Part shown: positions 50,792-59,822 of the stretch, piece after piece
Layout of the letters: each line of letters begins with the position of its first letter
Position numbering within the stretch: position 1 is the stretch's first letter
NCBI RefSeq assembly: GCF_019740315.1
Contig: NZ_JAHXZR010000003.1
Span: 551,357-615,356, forward strand
Length of the DNA stretch: 64,000 bases
DNA from: Oceanobacter mangrovi
GTDB taxonomy: Bacteria; Pseudomonadota; Gammaproteobacteria; Pseudomonadales; Oceanobacteraceae
Direction: 5' to 3'
Position numbers and translations under genes: made by a program
Notes under the pieces: generated by a model
The model's input: only the letters and a program-made list of their open reading frames with translations
Told to the model about the DNA's origin: nothing
The model's database searches: none

Positions 50792-52753
50792 ATGATCATC
50801 GCTAACCGCTTCTTCCGTGTATTCTGCAGTGTTTTATTCACTCTGATGGCGGTTATATTTCAGGCTCCTGCTGCGCTGGCCTCACTGCCAGCACTGGACG
50901 GTTCCCGAATGCCGTTGCTGGAGCAACAGGCGCTTGAATCGCAATCCTCTGTGACTCATTCCGTCATCAGCAGTGATGCTGATATCAACTCCCTGAGCAC
51001 CGATGTGGCCGAACAACAGCAGCCGTTGATTGTGATCCGGGTGGCTTTTAACGATCAACCGCTGGTGTATTCCGCCGCACAGTGGCAGCAACAGTTATTT
51101 GATGGTAGCCGCAGCGTTGCCGGTTATTTCAACGAAACTTCCTATGGTGTGATGCAGCTGCAAGCGGCTTTTGACGGTGTGATTGACATTCAGCTGGATC
51201 AGAATCATCCGGACTTCGGCAGCGCAGCCAGTGGTAACAGTGCGTCACTGGCGCAACAGGTTCTCACTGCCGCCAGCCAGCAAGGTCTGTTGGATGGGCT
51301 GCAGCAGCTCGATCTGAATCAGGATGGTCAGCTGGCCACCAGTGAAGCGGCAGTGCTGATTGTGGTTGCCGGTTATGAGCAGGCCTACGCTGGCAGCCGC
51401 AGCAGCCATCCTCGTATCTGGGCGCACCAGACCAGTCTGGGATTCTTCCGCCTGGATGGCCTGAAACTGGACAGCTTTGCGATGGTTGGTGAGCAGCACG
51501 AAGACCATATGGCAACAATTGGTGTGATCTGCCACGAGCTGGGTCACCTGCTGCTGGGGCTGCCGGATATGCAGGACAATACCGGTATTGCGGAAGGCAT
51601 TGGCCGCTGGGGCCTGATGGGACTGGGCGGCTGGAATGGTATCGAACAAGCCGGTGACTCTCCTTCCCATTTGCTGGCCTGGTCAAAAGATCGTGCCGGT
51701 TTCCTGCAACCGGAAGTCGCTACAGCAGGCGTTTCGGAATGGCAACTGGATCCTGCCAGCGAGTCTGATGATGTGGTGGAAATCCCTTTGGACGAATATC
51801 AGCATGGCGAACGGGTGCTGGTTGAATATCGCAATCGCATTGGTTATGACCAGGCCCAGTCAGGTAATCGATTGTTGGTAAGCCAGGTAGATGATCGCCT
51901 GTTAGGTCTGGTGGGATCCTCTGCGGTGGTCAGCCAGGCCACGTCTGCCATGTTGTTGAGTGAAGATGAATACAATCTGACCGAGGCATTAGTCGATCAG
52001 CCAATTTACTCCAGCGATGGTGGTGAGCTGGTGGCTCTTATCTCTGGTGAACAGCTCGAGGGTGAACAGGCCAGTGAGAATCAGGCGCTGTTGAGGGTAG
52101 AGCGCTTCAGCGACGCTGGTGGCCGCAGTTTTGGCTACGATCAGCGTATTGCTACCGGGTTCTGGTCAGCCGGAGTGGATGAGTCGTTGCTGATGCGGGT
52201 GGCGCTGTCGGATCTGTCTGCCGTAGAACAACTGGAAGGGCTGGACTTGTTCGCTGCCGCTGGTGGTTCAATCGAGCTGGAGATTCGCTTGTTGGATCAA
52301 GCGGATGATCTTTCTGGTGGCGAGCTGTTGTATCAGGACAGCCTGTCTCTGGAAGCTGGCTGGAATCGTATTCTGACTGGTGCCATTGATGTCAGCCAGC
52401 AATCCGGTTGGTTGGCCGTGCGCTTTTACGTTGATACTCCTAACGGTACTACTTTAGGGCTGGATACGGTGACTGCGGCCAGCGGCGAGTTGTATCAGGT
52501 TTATAACGGTACTGCGGTTGCTGAAGATTATGACCTCAATCTGAAATTGCTTTACCGCACCGGTATGAATATTTCCTATAGCCCTGTGCAACCGGCCAGT
52601 GATGCTGCTATCGACGAAAATGCTGTAGTTGATGACAGTGCAGACGTTGCCGAGAGTGGCTCTGATGGCAGCTCTGGCGGTGGTAGTGGTGGCCTGTTGG
52701 TAATTCTGGCGGCTGGCTTGTTGCTGGCTCGGCGGGCCGTTAAGCTTGCCTGA
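50792..52753 (+). CDS. M6-family metalloprotease with GlyGly-CTERM tail
   Basis: The 653-residue protein has a signal peptide (about 1-32, ending near ALA). A region related to M6 (immune inhibitor A-like) peptidases carries the zinc site CHELGHLLLGLPD (HExxH near 248-252). A calcium-loop-like DLNQDGQLATSE is at about 172-183, and a beta-rich C-terminal half follows. The last 35 residues form a GlyGly-CTERM sorting signal: Ser/Gly-rich SSGGGSGG, a hydrophobic helix and a basic end (LLLARRAVKLA). The adjacent rhombosortase gene is the expected processing enzyme, so this protease is probably cut and re-anchored or released after type II export. No type II secretion genes are in view. Confidence 0.9.
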   Translation: MIIANRFFRVFCSVLFTLMAVIFQAPAALASLPALDGSRMPLLEQQALESQSSVTHSVISSDADINSLSTDVAEQQQPLIVIRVAFNDQPLVYSAAQWQQQLFDGSRSVAGYFNETSYGVMQLQAAFDGVIDIQLDQNHPDFGSAASGNSASLAQQVLTAASQQGLLDGLQQLDLNQDGQLATSEAAVLIVVAGYEQAYAGSRSSHPRIWAHQTSLGFFRLDGLKLDSFAMVGEQHEDHMATIGVICHELGHLLLGLPDMQDNTGIAEGIGRWGLMGLGGWNGIEQAGDSPSHLLAWSKDRAGFLQPEVATAGVSEWQLDPASESDDVVEIPLDEYQHGERVLVEYRNRIGYDQAQSGNRLLVSQVDDRLLGLVGSSAVVSQATSAMLLSEDEYNLTEALVDQPIYSSDGGELVALISGEQLEGEQASENQALLRVERFSDAGGRSFGYDQRIATGFWSAGVDESLLMRVALSDLSAVEQLEGLDLFAAAGGSIELEIRLLDQADDLSGGELLYQDSLSLEAGWNRILTGAIDVSQQSGWLAVRFYVDTPNGTTLGLDTVTAASGELYQVYNGTAVAEDYDLNLKLLYRTGMNISYSPVQPASDAAIDENAVVDDSADVAESGSDGSSGGGSGGLLVILAAGLLLARRAVKLA

Positions 52754-52791
52754 AAGCATGCCGGTGTGGCTGCTGCCAACCGGAATGCTGG

Positions 52792-53391
52792 ATGATTCGA
52801 ATACTCAGGGAATATTGGCTGTGGCTGTTGTTGGTCATTGTGATACTGGGGCTGGAGGCTTGTAAGCCGTGGTTACAGCAATGGCTGCAGTTTGATCGTA
52901 ACGGCCTGGATCACGGCCAGTTCTGGCGCCTGATTAGCGCTAATTTCACGCATCTTTCTTTCTATCATGCCGCTGGTAACTGTGGTGGTCTGCTACTGGT
53001 TGCCTATCTGTTGGGTAACTCGGTCCGTCACTTGAGGGTGTTGCTGCTATTGGGCTGGTGCAGTCTGGCGGTCGGTGCCGGGCTGTATTGGCTGGCACCA
53101 GACTTGCGCCAATACGTTGGCTTGTCTGGCGTACTGCACGGCTTGCTGGTAGTCGCCCCGTTCTGGTCACAATTCTACAGTCGCCGTTTTGCCTGGCTGT
53201 TTGCGGCGGCGATTAGTCTCAAGGTGCTGTGGGAGCAGTCGCCCTGGTATGACGATATGGCGATGTTTGGATTGATCGGCGGGCGCGTCGAAACCCGGGC
53301 ACATTTGTTTGGCTTGCTGGCGGGTGGCGCTGCAGTACTGCTTGTGGCAGGCTGGCGACGTTATTTTCAGCCATCAGGACAGGCTCAATGA
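52792..53391 (+). CDS. rrtA: Rhombosortase, rhomboid protease for GlyGly-CTERM proteins
   Basis: This 199-residue polytopic membrane protein is a short rhomboid-family protease. HLSFYHAAGNCGGLLLVAYL (about 56-75) holds the oxyanion histidine/asparagine helix, YVGLSGVLHGLLV (about 106-118) the catalytic serine, and TRAHLFGLLAGG (about 167-178) the catalytic histidine. The GLSGVLHG form is typical of the rhombosortase subfamily rather than GlpG. It is encoded 38 bases after a GlyGly-CTERM protease, its likely substrate, and overlaps the NUDIX gene by four bases. Other GlyGly-CTERM proteins elsewhere in the genome are expected. Confidence 0.9.
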   Translation: MIRILREYWLWLLLVIVILGLEACKPWLQQWLQFDRNGLDHGQFWRLISANFTHLSFYHAAGNCGGLLLVAYLLGNSVRHLRVLLLLGWCSLAVGAGLYWLAPDLRQYVGLSGVLHGLLVVAPFWSQFYSRRFAWLFAAAISLKVLWEQSPWYDDMAMFGLIGGRVETRAHLFGLLAGGAAVLLVAGWRRYFQPSGQAQ

Positions 53392-53942
53392 CTTCTGCAA
53401 ATAAACGCGGCCCCTGGCAAATCACGGAGCAGTCGGTTCGCTACGAAAATCCCTGGATCCGGGTCGATCACCACGAGGTCATCGCACCAACCGGCAAGCC
53501 GGGAATTTACGGTACGGTGCACTTCAAAGGCACCGCAGTAGCGATTCTGCCGCTGGCCGATAATGGTGATACCTGGCTGGTGGGGCAGTATCGTTTTCCA
53601 CTGCAAGTGTATAGCTGGGAATTGCCGATGGGCGGTTGCCCGCGTGATGAAGCACCACTGGACGCTGCAAAGCGTGAGTTAAGGGAAGAAACCGGTCTGC
53701 TGGCTGAACACTACCAGTCGTTAGGTTTCTTTCACGTCAGTAATTGCATCACCGATGAGGAAGCCCGCGCATTTCTGGCTACTGGCTTGAGCGAAGGCGA
53801 AACCGAATTTGATGACACTGAAGAGCTGGAAATTCGCCGACTGCCGTTTGAAGAGGCGTTAGCCATGACGCTCGATGGCCGAATTACCGACCTAGTCAGT
53901 GTGGCGGCGATTCAGCGAGCCCGCTTGCTGGGACTCGCCTGA
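53388..53942 (+). CDS. NUDIX hydrolase, ADP-ribose pyrophosphatase-like
   Basis: The 184-residue protein carries a perfect Nudix box (G-x5-E-x7-REUxEExGU) at about residues 83-105, from GGCPRDE through RELREETGL. The preceding AVAILPLADNGDTWLVGQYRFP and YSWELPMGG segments resemble ADP-ribose/nucleoside-diphosphate-sugar pyrophosphatases. It should cleave a nucleoside diphosphate linked to another moiety. The start overlaps the rhombosortase stop (ATGA), so translation is coupled, though no functional link is obvious. It converges on the AraC-type gene. Confidence 0.88.
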   Translation: MTSANKRGPWQITEQSVRYENPWIRVDHHEVIAPTGKPGIYGTVHFKGTAVAILPLADNGDTWLVGQYRFPLQVYSWELPMGGCPRDEAPLDAAKRELREETGLLAEHYQSLGFFHVSNCITDEEARAFLATGLSEGETEFDDTEELEIRRLPFEEALAMTLDGRITDLVSVAAIQRARLLGLA

Positions 53943-53962
53943 TGGCCGGGTAACGAAATCGC

Positions 53963-55000
53963 TCAGCTGTTTTCCATTTGCTTGCCAAGGCTGGGTTCGT
54001 CGTTTTCCTGACGAAACTGCGCCGGGCTCAGGCCAAGGGATTTCTGGAAGATGCGGTCCAGCGCCCGGCGGCCAGACAAGCCCAGCTGGACGGCAATATC
54101 GTCGATGCTGGCCGAGGTCGTGATCAATAACTGACGAGCCTGTTCCAGTCGCACCTGGGTTACCAGCTGCTTCAGAGACGTCTGGTCTTTCTGCAGGTGG
54201 CGATTGAGTGTACGGGTGCTGATATTGAAGTGGGCAGCGATGTCTTGTTGGCTGGCAGCCAGTGCCAGTTGACCATTGGCGAGTGCCTTGATGATGTGAT
54301 CTGACAGCGAACCAGCGCGAGCCAGTTTGCGATGCTGCAGTTCCACTTCGCGACGCATCAACTGGGTGATATTGGGATTGGTATGGTGCAGGCCGAGATC
54401 GAGACTTTCCGGGTTCAACTCCAGCGCGCAGACTGGCTGGTTGAAGCTGACATCGGTTTGCCATTGTTGACGATAACGGACGGTGTAATCGGTTTCTGAC
54501 CAGGGCAGGCCGATGCCTTGCAGTGTCAGCCGGGACCCACACAGCTGCCGTAGCCAGCTCAGCAAGGTACTGATCAGCAGCTCACAGCGCCAGCGGTCGA
54601 GCTCGGTTGTAACACTTTCCTTCAGCTCCAGCTTGACTCTCAATGGTCCCATTCGACTGCGGGTCACGTTCACAGCCAGCTGTTCGGACAGCAGGGTGGA
54701 ATATTTTTCCAGATAATAGAGGCCTTCCCTGAGCGTGTTGCTGCAGAGAAACAGATGGTGGATCGGGGCAGAAATGGAAGGATCAAAACGCAATGGAGGC
54801 AGGACACAGCAGTCTTCTTCACTGTGGGCTGCAACCAGATCGCCTAACAGCTGATCGGCCTGATCACTGCTTAACAATGCCGGTTGTTCCTGCACTAGTT
54901 GGGCGGAAGCTGGCTGTAAAAAGTCTCTTCGCTGGATCGGCAGGATCTGATGCAGCGGCATCAGGACCAGTGTTGCCAGATATCCTTGTTGAAGCCTCAT
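53963..55000 (-). CDS. AraC-family regulator, OruR/ArgR-like architecture
   Basis: The 345-residue protein has an N-terminal effector domain of about 230 residues of the 'arabinose-binding domain of AraC-type, HTH_18' class found in OruR-like regulators. The C-terminal AraC/XylS DNA-binding domain (about 240-335) contains AASQQDIAAHFNISTRTLNRHLQKDQTSLKQL and the second helix-turn-helix IDDIAVQLGLSGRRALDRIFQKSLGLSPAQFRQ. The effector is unknown. It is convergent with the NUDIX gene and divergent from the glutaredoxin gene across 269 bases. Confidence 0.85.
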   Translation of the reverse strand: MRLQQGYLATLVLMPLHQILPIQRRDFLQPASAQLVQEQPALLSSDQADQLLGDLVAAHSEEDCCVLPPLRFDPSISAPIHHLFLCSNTLREGLYYLEKYSTLLSEQLAVNVTRSRMGPLRVKLELKESVTTELDRWRCELLISTLLSWLRQLCGSRLTLQGIGLPWSETDYTVRYRQQWQTDVSFNQPVCALELNPESLDLGLHHTNPNITQLMRREVELQHRKLARAGSLSDHIIKALANGQLALAASQQDIAAHFNISTRTLNRHLQKDQTSLKQLVTQVRLEQARQLLITTSASIDDIAVQLGLSGRRALDRIFQKSLGLSPAQFRQENDEPSLGKQMENS

Positions 55001-55269
55001 GGTTGGTTATACTCCCCGATTCGTTACGACAGCTCATATGTAACGGATTGACGTCAGCGGAAGCCGATGCTGTGGCAGCATTCTAATTGATTTTTATATC
55101 AATTCAGGCGAATTGGCCGATGATTTCATGAAGTTCATGACAGAGCCAGTGATTCGTTCGGCATTATGCTGCCAATCACCGCACGCTCTATAGTTTGTTT
55201 TTGTAAGTAGCGGCTCAAATATGGCGCAAAACTATAGCCGTAACGGTAACAATTTTCAGGAATTTTTTT

Positions 55270-55533
55270 GTGACCTATACATTGTTTGGTACTGAAGGCT
55301 GTCACCTTTGTGAAGACGCTGAGGCTATGCTTGTCACTGCCTCAGGGTTGATCAATATAGAAGTGTGGCAGCAGGATATTGCTGAAGACGAACAGCTGGT
55401 CGCTGCCTACGGTCTCAAGATCCCGGTCCTGAAACATGATTCTGATGGCGAAGAGCTGAACTGGCCCTTCGATATGCAACGTCTGCTGGACTGGTTGTCC
55501 AGCCATCAAAGCGGTAACAAGGAGTTGAAATGA
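55270..55533 (+). CDS. Glutaredoxin-family protein (DUF836 type)
   Basis: The 87-residue protein starts at a GTG with AGGAA upstream and has a compact thioredoxin fold. The redox motif is CHLC in LFGTEGCHLCEDAEAML. KIPVLKHDSD holds the cis-proline, and LNWPFDMQRLLDWL ends the domain. It matches the small glutaredoxin-like proteins of gammaproteobacteria with a GCHLCE motif. Partner and substrate are unknown. The stop overlaps the start of a lipoprotein gene by four bases. Confidence 0.82.
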   Translation: MTYTLFGTEGCHLCEDAEAMLVTASGLINIEVWQQDIAEDEQLVAAYGLKIPVLKHDSDGEELNWPFDMQRLLDWLSSHQSGNKELK

Positions 55534-56252
55534 AAGTTTCTGCAGCCTGGCCATTACTGGCCGTGGGACTGACTGTATTAACCGGTTGTGCTTCGGCACC
55601 GCAAATGTCGCCCAAAGGTGCCGCCATTTATGATGCCCTGGCGGCGGATACCCGGGTGCGGACTTGGGCAGACAGCTGTACAGAAGTCAGTATGCTGGCC
55701 CAGCGGGCAGCAGAAGATGCCCGTCACAGCTGGTGGAACCGCAACGGTGGCCTGGTTGAAGGCGCTGACTATGGTCTGGCCTGGAGTGCCCTGGGTGTAA
55801 CTGGCGAACGTCAATACACGGATGCCCGCATGCTGGCGGTGATGACCTGGGATCTGAATGAAAAAGCCGAGCAGGAAGTTGATGCGGCGCTGAAAAATAA
55901 CCCGGATCGTGAAGATACCTGCATCAAGCAGCTGAACCAGTTCAGCCAGGGTGACCTGGATCTCGACAAGCAGCAACAAACCTATCAGCAATTGCTGGAG
56001 CTGCAGCATTTCCGTGAAGCCAAGGGTGACGCGCTGATGATGAAGGAAGCCAGCGTCAAGAATCAGACCCAGGTTGAATATGGTCGTTCTTTCTACGTGG
56101 TGGAAAAGTTGGCCAAGCGTTATGCCTGCCCGGATGCCAAGGTCAATCTGCTGCGCAACAACTGGCCCGATGAGGTTTATCTGGCAACCTGTAGCGATGC
56201 CAAATCGCTGTTGCTACGTTGCGAGTGGGGCAACTGCATGATCGTCGACTGA
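55530..56252 (+). CDS. Hypothetical lipoprotein, 240 residues
   Basis: I do not recognise the family. The N-terminus is a lipoprotein signal with lipobox LTGC (Cys about 20) followed by ASAP, which suggests outer-membrane sorting. The mature part is helical, with about five scattered cysteines, two of them in the C-terminal block YLATCSDAKSLLLRCEWGNC, which may form disulphides. The start overlaps the glutaredoxin stop (ATGA), so the two are co-expressed. Whether the thiol protein acts on this lipoprotein is only a guess, since one is cytoplasmic. A strong hairpin follows. Confidence 0.65.
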   Translation: MKVSAAWPLLAVGLTVLTGCASAPQMSPKGAAIYDALAADTRVRTWADSCTEVSMLAQRAAEDARHSWWNRNGGLVEGADYGLAWSALGVTGERQYTDARMLAVMTWDLNEKAEQEVDAALKNNPDREDTCIKQLNQFSQGDLDLDKQQQTYQQLLELQHFREAKGDALMMKEASVKNQTQVEYGRSFYVVEKLAKRYACPDAKVNLLRNNWPDEVYLATCSDAKSLLLRCEWGNCMIVD

Positions 56253-56277
56253 TCCGTCGATAATCTTGTTCCGTCTT

Positions 56278-56305
56278 ACAGAGCCTGGCCAGTGCCAGGC
56301 TCTGT
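56278..56305. terminator. Hairpin between the lipoprotein and GST genes
   Basis: ACAGAGCCTGGC and GCCAGGCTCTGT form a perfect 12-bp stem with a CAGT loop between two convergent genes. The T tract is short on either strand, but position and strength suggest a bidirectional terminator. Confidence 0.65.
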
Positions 56306-56324
56306 CGTTTGTGGCGTCGATCAT

Positions 56325-56996
56325 TTATGCAACCGGCTCGCCAGCTTCATCTTTTTCGACAATATCGGTTTCCAGTTTCGACAGCTCCAGCCACAGCTGC
56401 ATCGCCGGGTGACTACGCAGGGTCTGGGCGTATTGTTCTGCCAGCGGTTGCAGCGTGATGCCATAGCTCGGGAAGCGGAATACCACGGGTGCAAACATCA
56501 CATCAACGATGCTGAATTCACCAAATAGGTACGGCCCTTGTGCCTTGTATTGCTCGCGCAGTTCAGTCCAAAGCTGATTGATGCGAGCGATGTTCTGGTG
56601 GGCCGCCGCTGACAGCTCGACTTTACGTTGGGCGCGCAGGTTCATTGGCAGTTCATTACGGATGGCGTTAAAACCCGAGTGCATTTCAGCGGCGACTGAG
56701 CGGGCGCGGGCACGAGCAGCAGCATTTGCTGGCCAGCCTTTGCCATCCAGATACTGTTCATTGATGTATTCACAAATCGCCAGAGAATCCCAAACCAGCA
56801 ACTCGTCGCCGTCCTGGTTATCAATTAGCAGCGGTACCATGCCGGCGGCTTGTGGATATTTCGCTAACTGGGCACGGAAGTCATCGGTATCCAGCACGTA
56901 CTGATGCTCGTTAAACGGGATGTCCCAGGCTTTTAACATCAGCCAGCCGCGCAGTGACCAGGTCGAGTAGTTCTTGTTGCCGATGAGCAGTTCCAT
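56325..56996 (-). CDS. Glutathione S-transferase family protein
   Basis: The 223-residue protein has both GST domains. The N-terminal thioredoxin-like part (about 1-80) begins LLIGNKNYSTWSLRGWLML, with a serine at the usual catalytic position; the cis-proline is in GMVPLLID and the glutathione-binding acidic-Ser pair in VWDSLAICEYINEQY. The C-terminal helical domain includes FSIVDVMFAPVVFRFPSYG. It should conjugate or reduce electrophilic compounds with glutathione, substrate unknown. It is monocistronic, convergent with the lipoprotein gene and divergent from the LysR gene. Confidence 0.88.
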   Translation of the reverse strand: MELLIGNKNYSTWSLRGWLMLKAWDIPFNEHQYVLDTDDFRAQLAKYPQAAGMVPLLIDNQDGDELLVWDSLAICEYINEQYLDGKGWPANAAARARARSVAAEMHSGFNAIRNELPMNLRAQRKVELSAAAHQNIARINQLWTELREQYKAQGPYLFGEFSIVDVMFAPVVFRFPSYGITLQPLAEQYAQTLRSHPAMQLWLELSKLETDIVEKDEAGEPVA

Positions 56997-57118
56997 AAAT
57001 GTCGTCCTTTGTTGAGTCTGTGCTGTTATCTCAGTGGTTGTCAGTGTGCAGAAGTTAAACCTGTGAGACTATCGAATCGTTTTCATGGAACTCATCAGCA
57101 ATTCAAATAGGTTTGTGC

Positions 57119-58039
57119 ATGGATATCGATGCCCTTCGAAGCTTTGTGGCGTTTATTGAAACCGGCTCGTTTACGCAGGCGGCGGCACGGGTGTTCCGTA
57201 CCCAGAGTGCGGTCAGTATGCAGATGAAAAAGCTGGAGTCGGATATTGGCCAGGCCTTGTTCCAGAAACAGGGCCGTAATGTCGCGCTGACGGATCAGGG
57301 ACGCATGTTGGCCAGTTATGCCCGCCGGATTCTGGTGATGCACGATGAAGCCATGGGCCAGTTGGCCAGTGGTGCGGTGGTGTCGCCATTGCGGATTGGC
57401 TGCCCGGACGATTATGTCGAGTCGATTCTGACCAGTTTGCTGGCACTGATTCGGCAGCGGCTGCCGGATATGGGCTTTCAGGTGCACTGCGATCACAGTG
57501 GTGAGCTTCGTCGCTTGTTGAGTGCCGGTAGCATCGACGCCGCGATTTTGACCAGTGCGCCGGACCAGGAAGAAGGTTATCTGTTGCATCAGGACGTCGG
57601 CGTCTGGATGCATGGTGGTTTCCCGGAATTACTGGATGCCATGCGGGTGCCGTTGATTCTGTATGAGGCGACCTGCAAGTTTCACTCGGCGGCGATTGAT
57701 GGCATGGACAAGCTGGGGCGGCCGTACGATCTGGTCTGCGCTACCCAAAGCGCAACGACAATCAAATCCTTGTTGAAGCAGGGCATGGGCATTACCGCGA
57801 TGGCGCGCAGTTCACGTAGTGAGGGGATCTTTGAATTTGATCTGCACAAGCACCAGCAGTTACCGGTACTGCCATCGGTCGATATTGTCTTGCAGTTGGG
57901 TACTCATACCCATTCGTTGTTTGGCCATAAAACTGCGGCTGAGGTCAGTCGGGCCTTTCACCAGCAGATGCAGCTGGGAGGCTGGAGTCGTGAAAGCAAT
58001 CAAGTACAACAAAATTACCAGCAACGAGAGTTTGTCTGA
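57119..58039 (+). CDS. LysR-family regulator, LrhA/HexA-like
   Basis: From the ATG at 57119 the protein has 306 residues. The winged helix-turn-helix (about 3-62) reads FVAFIETGSFTQAAARVFRTQSAVSMQMKKLE across two stretches and resembles LrhA/PecT/HexA, including RTQSAVS and KQGRNVALTDQG. The C-terminal periplasmic-binding-like effector domain (about 90-290) follows. In enterics such regulators control flagella, attachment and exoenzymes, but the target here is unknown. It is convergent with ilvC, sharing a bidirectional terminator. Confidence 0.85.
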   Translation: MDIDALRSFVAFIETGSFTQAAARVFRTQSAVSMQMKKLESDIGQALFQKQGRNVALTDQGRMLASYARRILVMHDEAMGQLASGAVVSPLRIGCPDDYVESILTSLLALIRQRLPDMGFQVHCDHSGELRRLLSAGSIDAAILTSAPDQEEGYLLHQDVGVWMHGGFPELLDAMRVPLILYEATCKFHSAAIDGMDKLGRPYDLVCATQSATTIKSLLKQGMGITAMARSSRSEGIFEFDLHKHQQLPVLPSVDIVLQLGTHTHSLFGHKTAAEVSRAFHQQMQLGGWSRESNQVQQNYQQREFV

Positions 58040-58056
58040 CAACTGCCAGCTCCAAT

Positions 58057-58082
58057 AAAAAACCCGCCGCAGCGGGTTTTTT
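58057..58082. terminator. Bidirectional terminator, LysR gene / ilvC
   Basis: AAAAAACCCGC and GCGGGTTTTTT form an 11-bp stem with a four-base loop. The A and T arms act as the T tract for either strand, between convergent genes. Confidence 0.92.
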
Positions 58083-58103
58083 ATGACTCAAGCGAAGCCG
58101 GGC

Positions 58104-59594
58104 TTACTTGGAAGCTTCAACGATACGCTTCATGTCAGTCATGTAGCCACGCAGCTCGGCACCAACCCACTCAACAGGGTGGTTACGGATGGCTTCGTTA
58201 ACTTCGATCAGACGCGCGTTGTCAACAGAGTTGGACTTCACGTTCAGACCTTTACCGATCACGTCAGTGCTGATGTGCGGCATGAACTTCTCGCGCAGCA
58301 GCGGTACGGCAGCGTGAGAGAACAGGTAGTTACCGTATTCAGCAGTGTCGGAGATCACAACGTTCATCTCGTACAGCTTGCGACGAGCGATGGTGTTGGC
58401 GATCAGTGGGGTTTCGTGCAGAGACTCGTAGTAAGCAGACTCTTCAACGATGCCGGACTCAACCATGGATTCGAACGCCAGTTCTACACCAGCCTTGATC
58501 ATGGCAACCAGCATGATGCCGTGGTCGAAGTATTCCTGCTCATCGATTTCAACGTCAGAAGCTGGAGCTTTTTCGAAACCGGTTTCGGCAGTTTCTTCAC
58601 GCCATTTCAGCAGGTTGGCATCGTTATTGGCCCAGTCTTCCATCATGGTGCGGGAGAATTCGCCAGAAATAATGTCTGCCTGGTGCTTGCGGAACAGCGG
58701 ACGCATCAGTTCTTTCAGGTCTTCCGCCATGTCGAAAGCTTCGATTTTGGCCGGGTTGGACAGACGGTCCATCATGTTGGTGATGCCGCCGTACTTCAGC
58801 GCTTCAGTCACGGTTTCCCAACCGTACTGGATCAGCTTGGCTGCGTAGCCTTCGTCGATACCGTCTTCAACCATTTTCTCGAAGCCCAGGATGGCGCCAG
58901 TCTGCAGCATGCCGCACAGAATGGTTTGTTCGCCCATCAGGTCAGACTTAACTTCGGCAACGAAAGAAGATTCCAGACAGCCGGCGCGGTGACCACCGGT
59001 CGCGGCAGCCCATGCTTTGGCGATATCCCAGCCTTCACCTTTTGGATCGTTTTCAGGGTGAACGGCGATCAGGGTAGGAACACCGAAACCACGCTTGTAT
59101 TCTTCACGTACTTCGGAACCCGGGCACTTCGGCGCAACCATCACAACGGTCAGGTCTTCACGGATCTGCATGCCTTCTTCAACCACGTTGAAGCCGTGGG
59201 AGTAACCTAGGCAAGCGCCTTCTTTCATCAGTGGCATAACGGTGTTAACCACGTCAGTGTGCTGCTTGTCTGGAGTCAGGTTCATCACCAGGTCGGCAGT
59301 CGGGATTAGTTCTTCGTAAGTGCCAACAGTGAAACCGTTGTCAGAAGCGTTTTTCCAGGACTGACGCTTTTCTGCGATAGCAGCAGCGCGCAGGGCGTAG
59401 GAAACGTCCAGACCGGAGTCACGCATGTTCAGACCCTGGTTCAGACCCTGGGCACCACAACCAACGATGACCACTTTTTTGCCTTTCAGGAATTCAGCTT
59501 CGGATGCGAATTCTTCGCGATCCATGAAACGGCAGCGACCCAGCTGGTCCAGTTTTTCACGCAGGTTCAGCGTGTTGAAGTAGTTGTTACCCAT
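58104..59594 (-). CDS. ilvC: Ketol-acid reductoisomerase, long (class II) form
   Basis: IlvC catalyses the NADPH-dependent isomeroreduction of acetolactate and acetohydroxybutyrate in valine and isoleucine synthesis. From the ATG at 59594 it has 496 residues, the long duplicated form as in E. coli (491). [19 protein letters not shown] is the family N-terminus, the nucleotide motif is [13 protein letters not shown], and metal and substrate residues occur in [16 protein letters not shown] and in the [11 protein letters not shown] block. A 64-codon upstream extension is not credible. It is divergent from ilvY with an IlvY-type palindrome between. Confidence 0.97.
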   Translation of the reverse strand: MGNNYFNTLNLREKLDQLGRCRFMDREEFASEAEFLKGKKVVIVGCGAQGLNQGLNMRDSGLDVSYALRAAAIAEKRQSWKNASDNGFTVGTYEELIPTADLVMNLTPDKQHTDVVNTVMPLMKEGACLGYSHGFNVVEEGMQIREDLTVVMVAPKCPGSEVREEYKRGFGVPTLIAVHPENDPKGEGWDIAKAWAAATGGHRAGCLESSFVAEVKSDLMGEQTILCGMLQTGAILGFEKMVEDGIDEGYAAKLIQYGWETVTEALKYGGITNMMDRLSNPAKIEAFDMAEDLKELMRPLFRKHQADIISGEFSRTMMEDWANNDANLLKWREETAETGFEKAPASDVEIDEQEYFDHGIMLVAMIKAGVELAFESMVESGIVEESAYYESLHETPLIANTIARRKLYEMNVVISDTAEYGNYLFSHAAVPLLREKFMPHISTDVIGKGLNVKSNSVDNARLIEVNEAIRNHPVEWVGAELRGYMTDMKRIVEASK

Positions 59595-59747
59595 GACGGG
59601 AATCCTCATTACAGGGGTTCTGAATATAGTAGCGGCACGCCGTTTTGGGTCATGCGGACCCGGGCGTACTCTGATGTACTGTTTTCGACGCGGGCCATGG
59701 TAGGGCAAGCTGTACGTTGCGTAAAATGCTATATTTGCGCGGGTGTC

Positions 59748-59762
59748 TTGCAAATTTTGCAA
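59748..59762. promoter_or_regulatory. IlvY operator
   Basis: TTGCAAATTTTGCAA is a perfect 15-bp palindrome between divergent ilvC and ilvY, matching the TTGCAA...TTGCAA form of IlvY sites in E. coli. A degenerate second site (TTGCG...TGC) lies at about 59717-59740, in line with paired operators. Confidence 0.82.
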
Positions 59763-59822
59763 CGTCGGCGCTAATGTCATTGGCATGGCCCGGAAGACTT
59801 CTTGCCAGAGCTGTGAATATTT

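Noticed and set aside
58083..59210. 375-codon plus-strand frame opposite ilvC
   Set aside because: It is the mirror of a highly conserved enzyme gene; its His/Phe/Val-rich translation is a codon-bias artefact.
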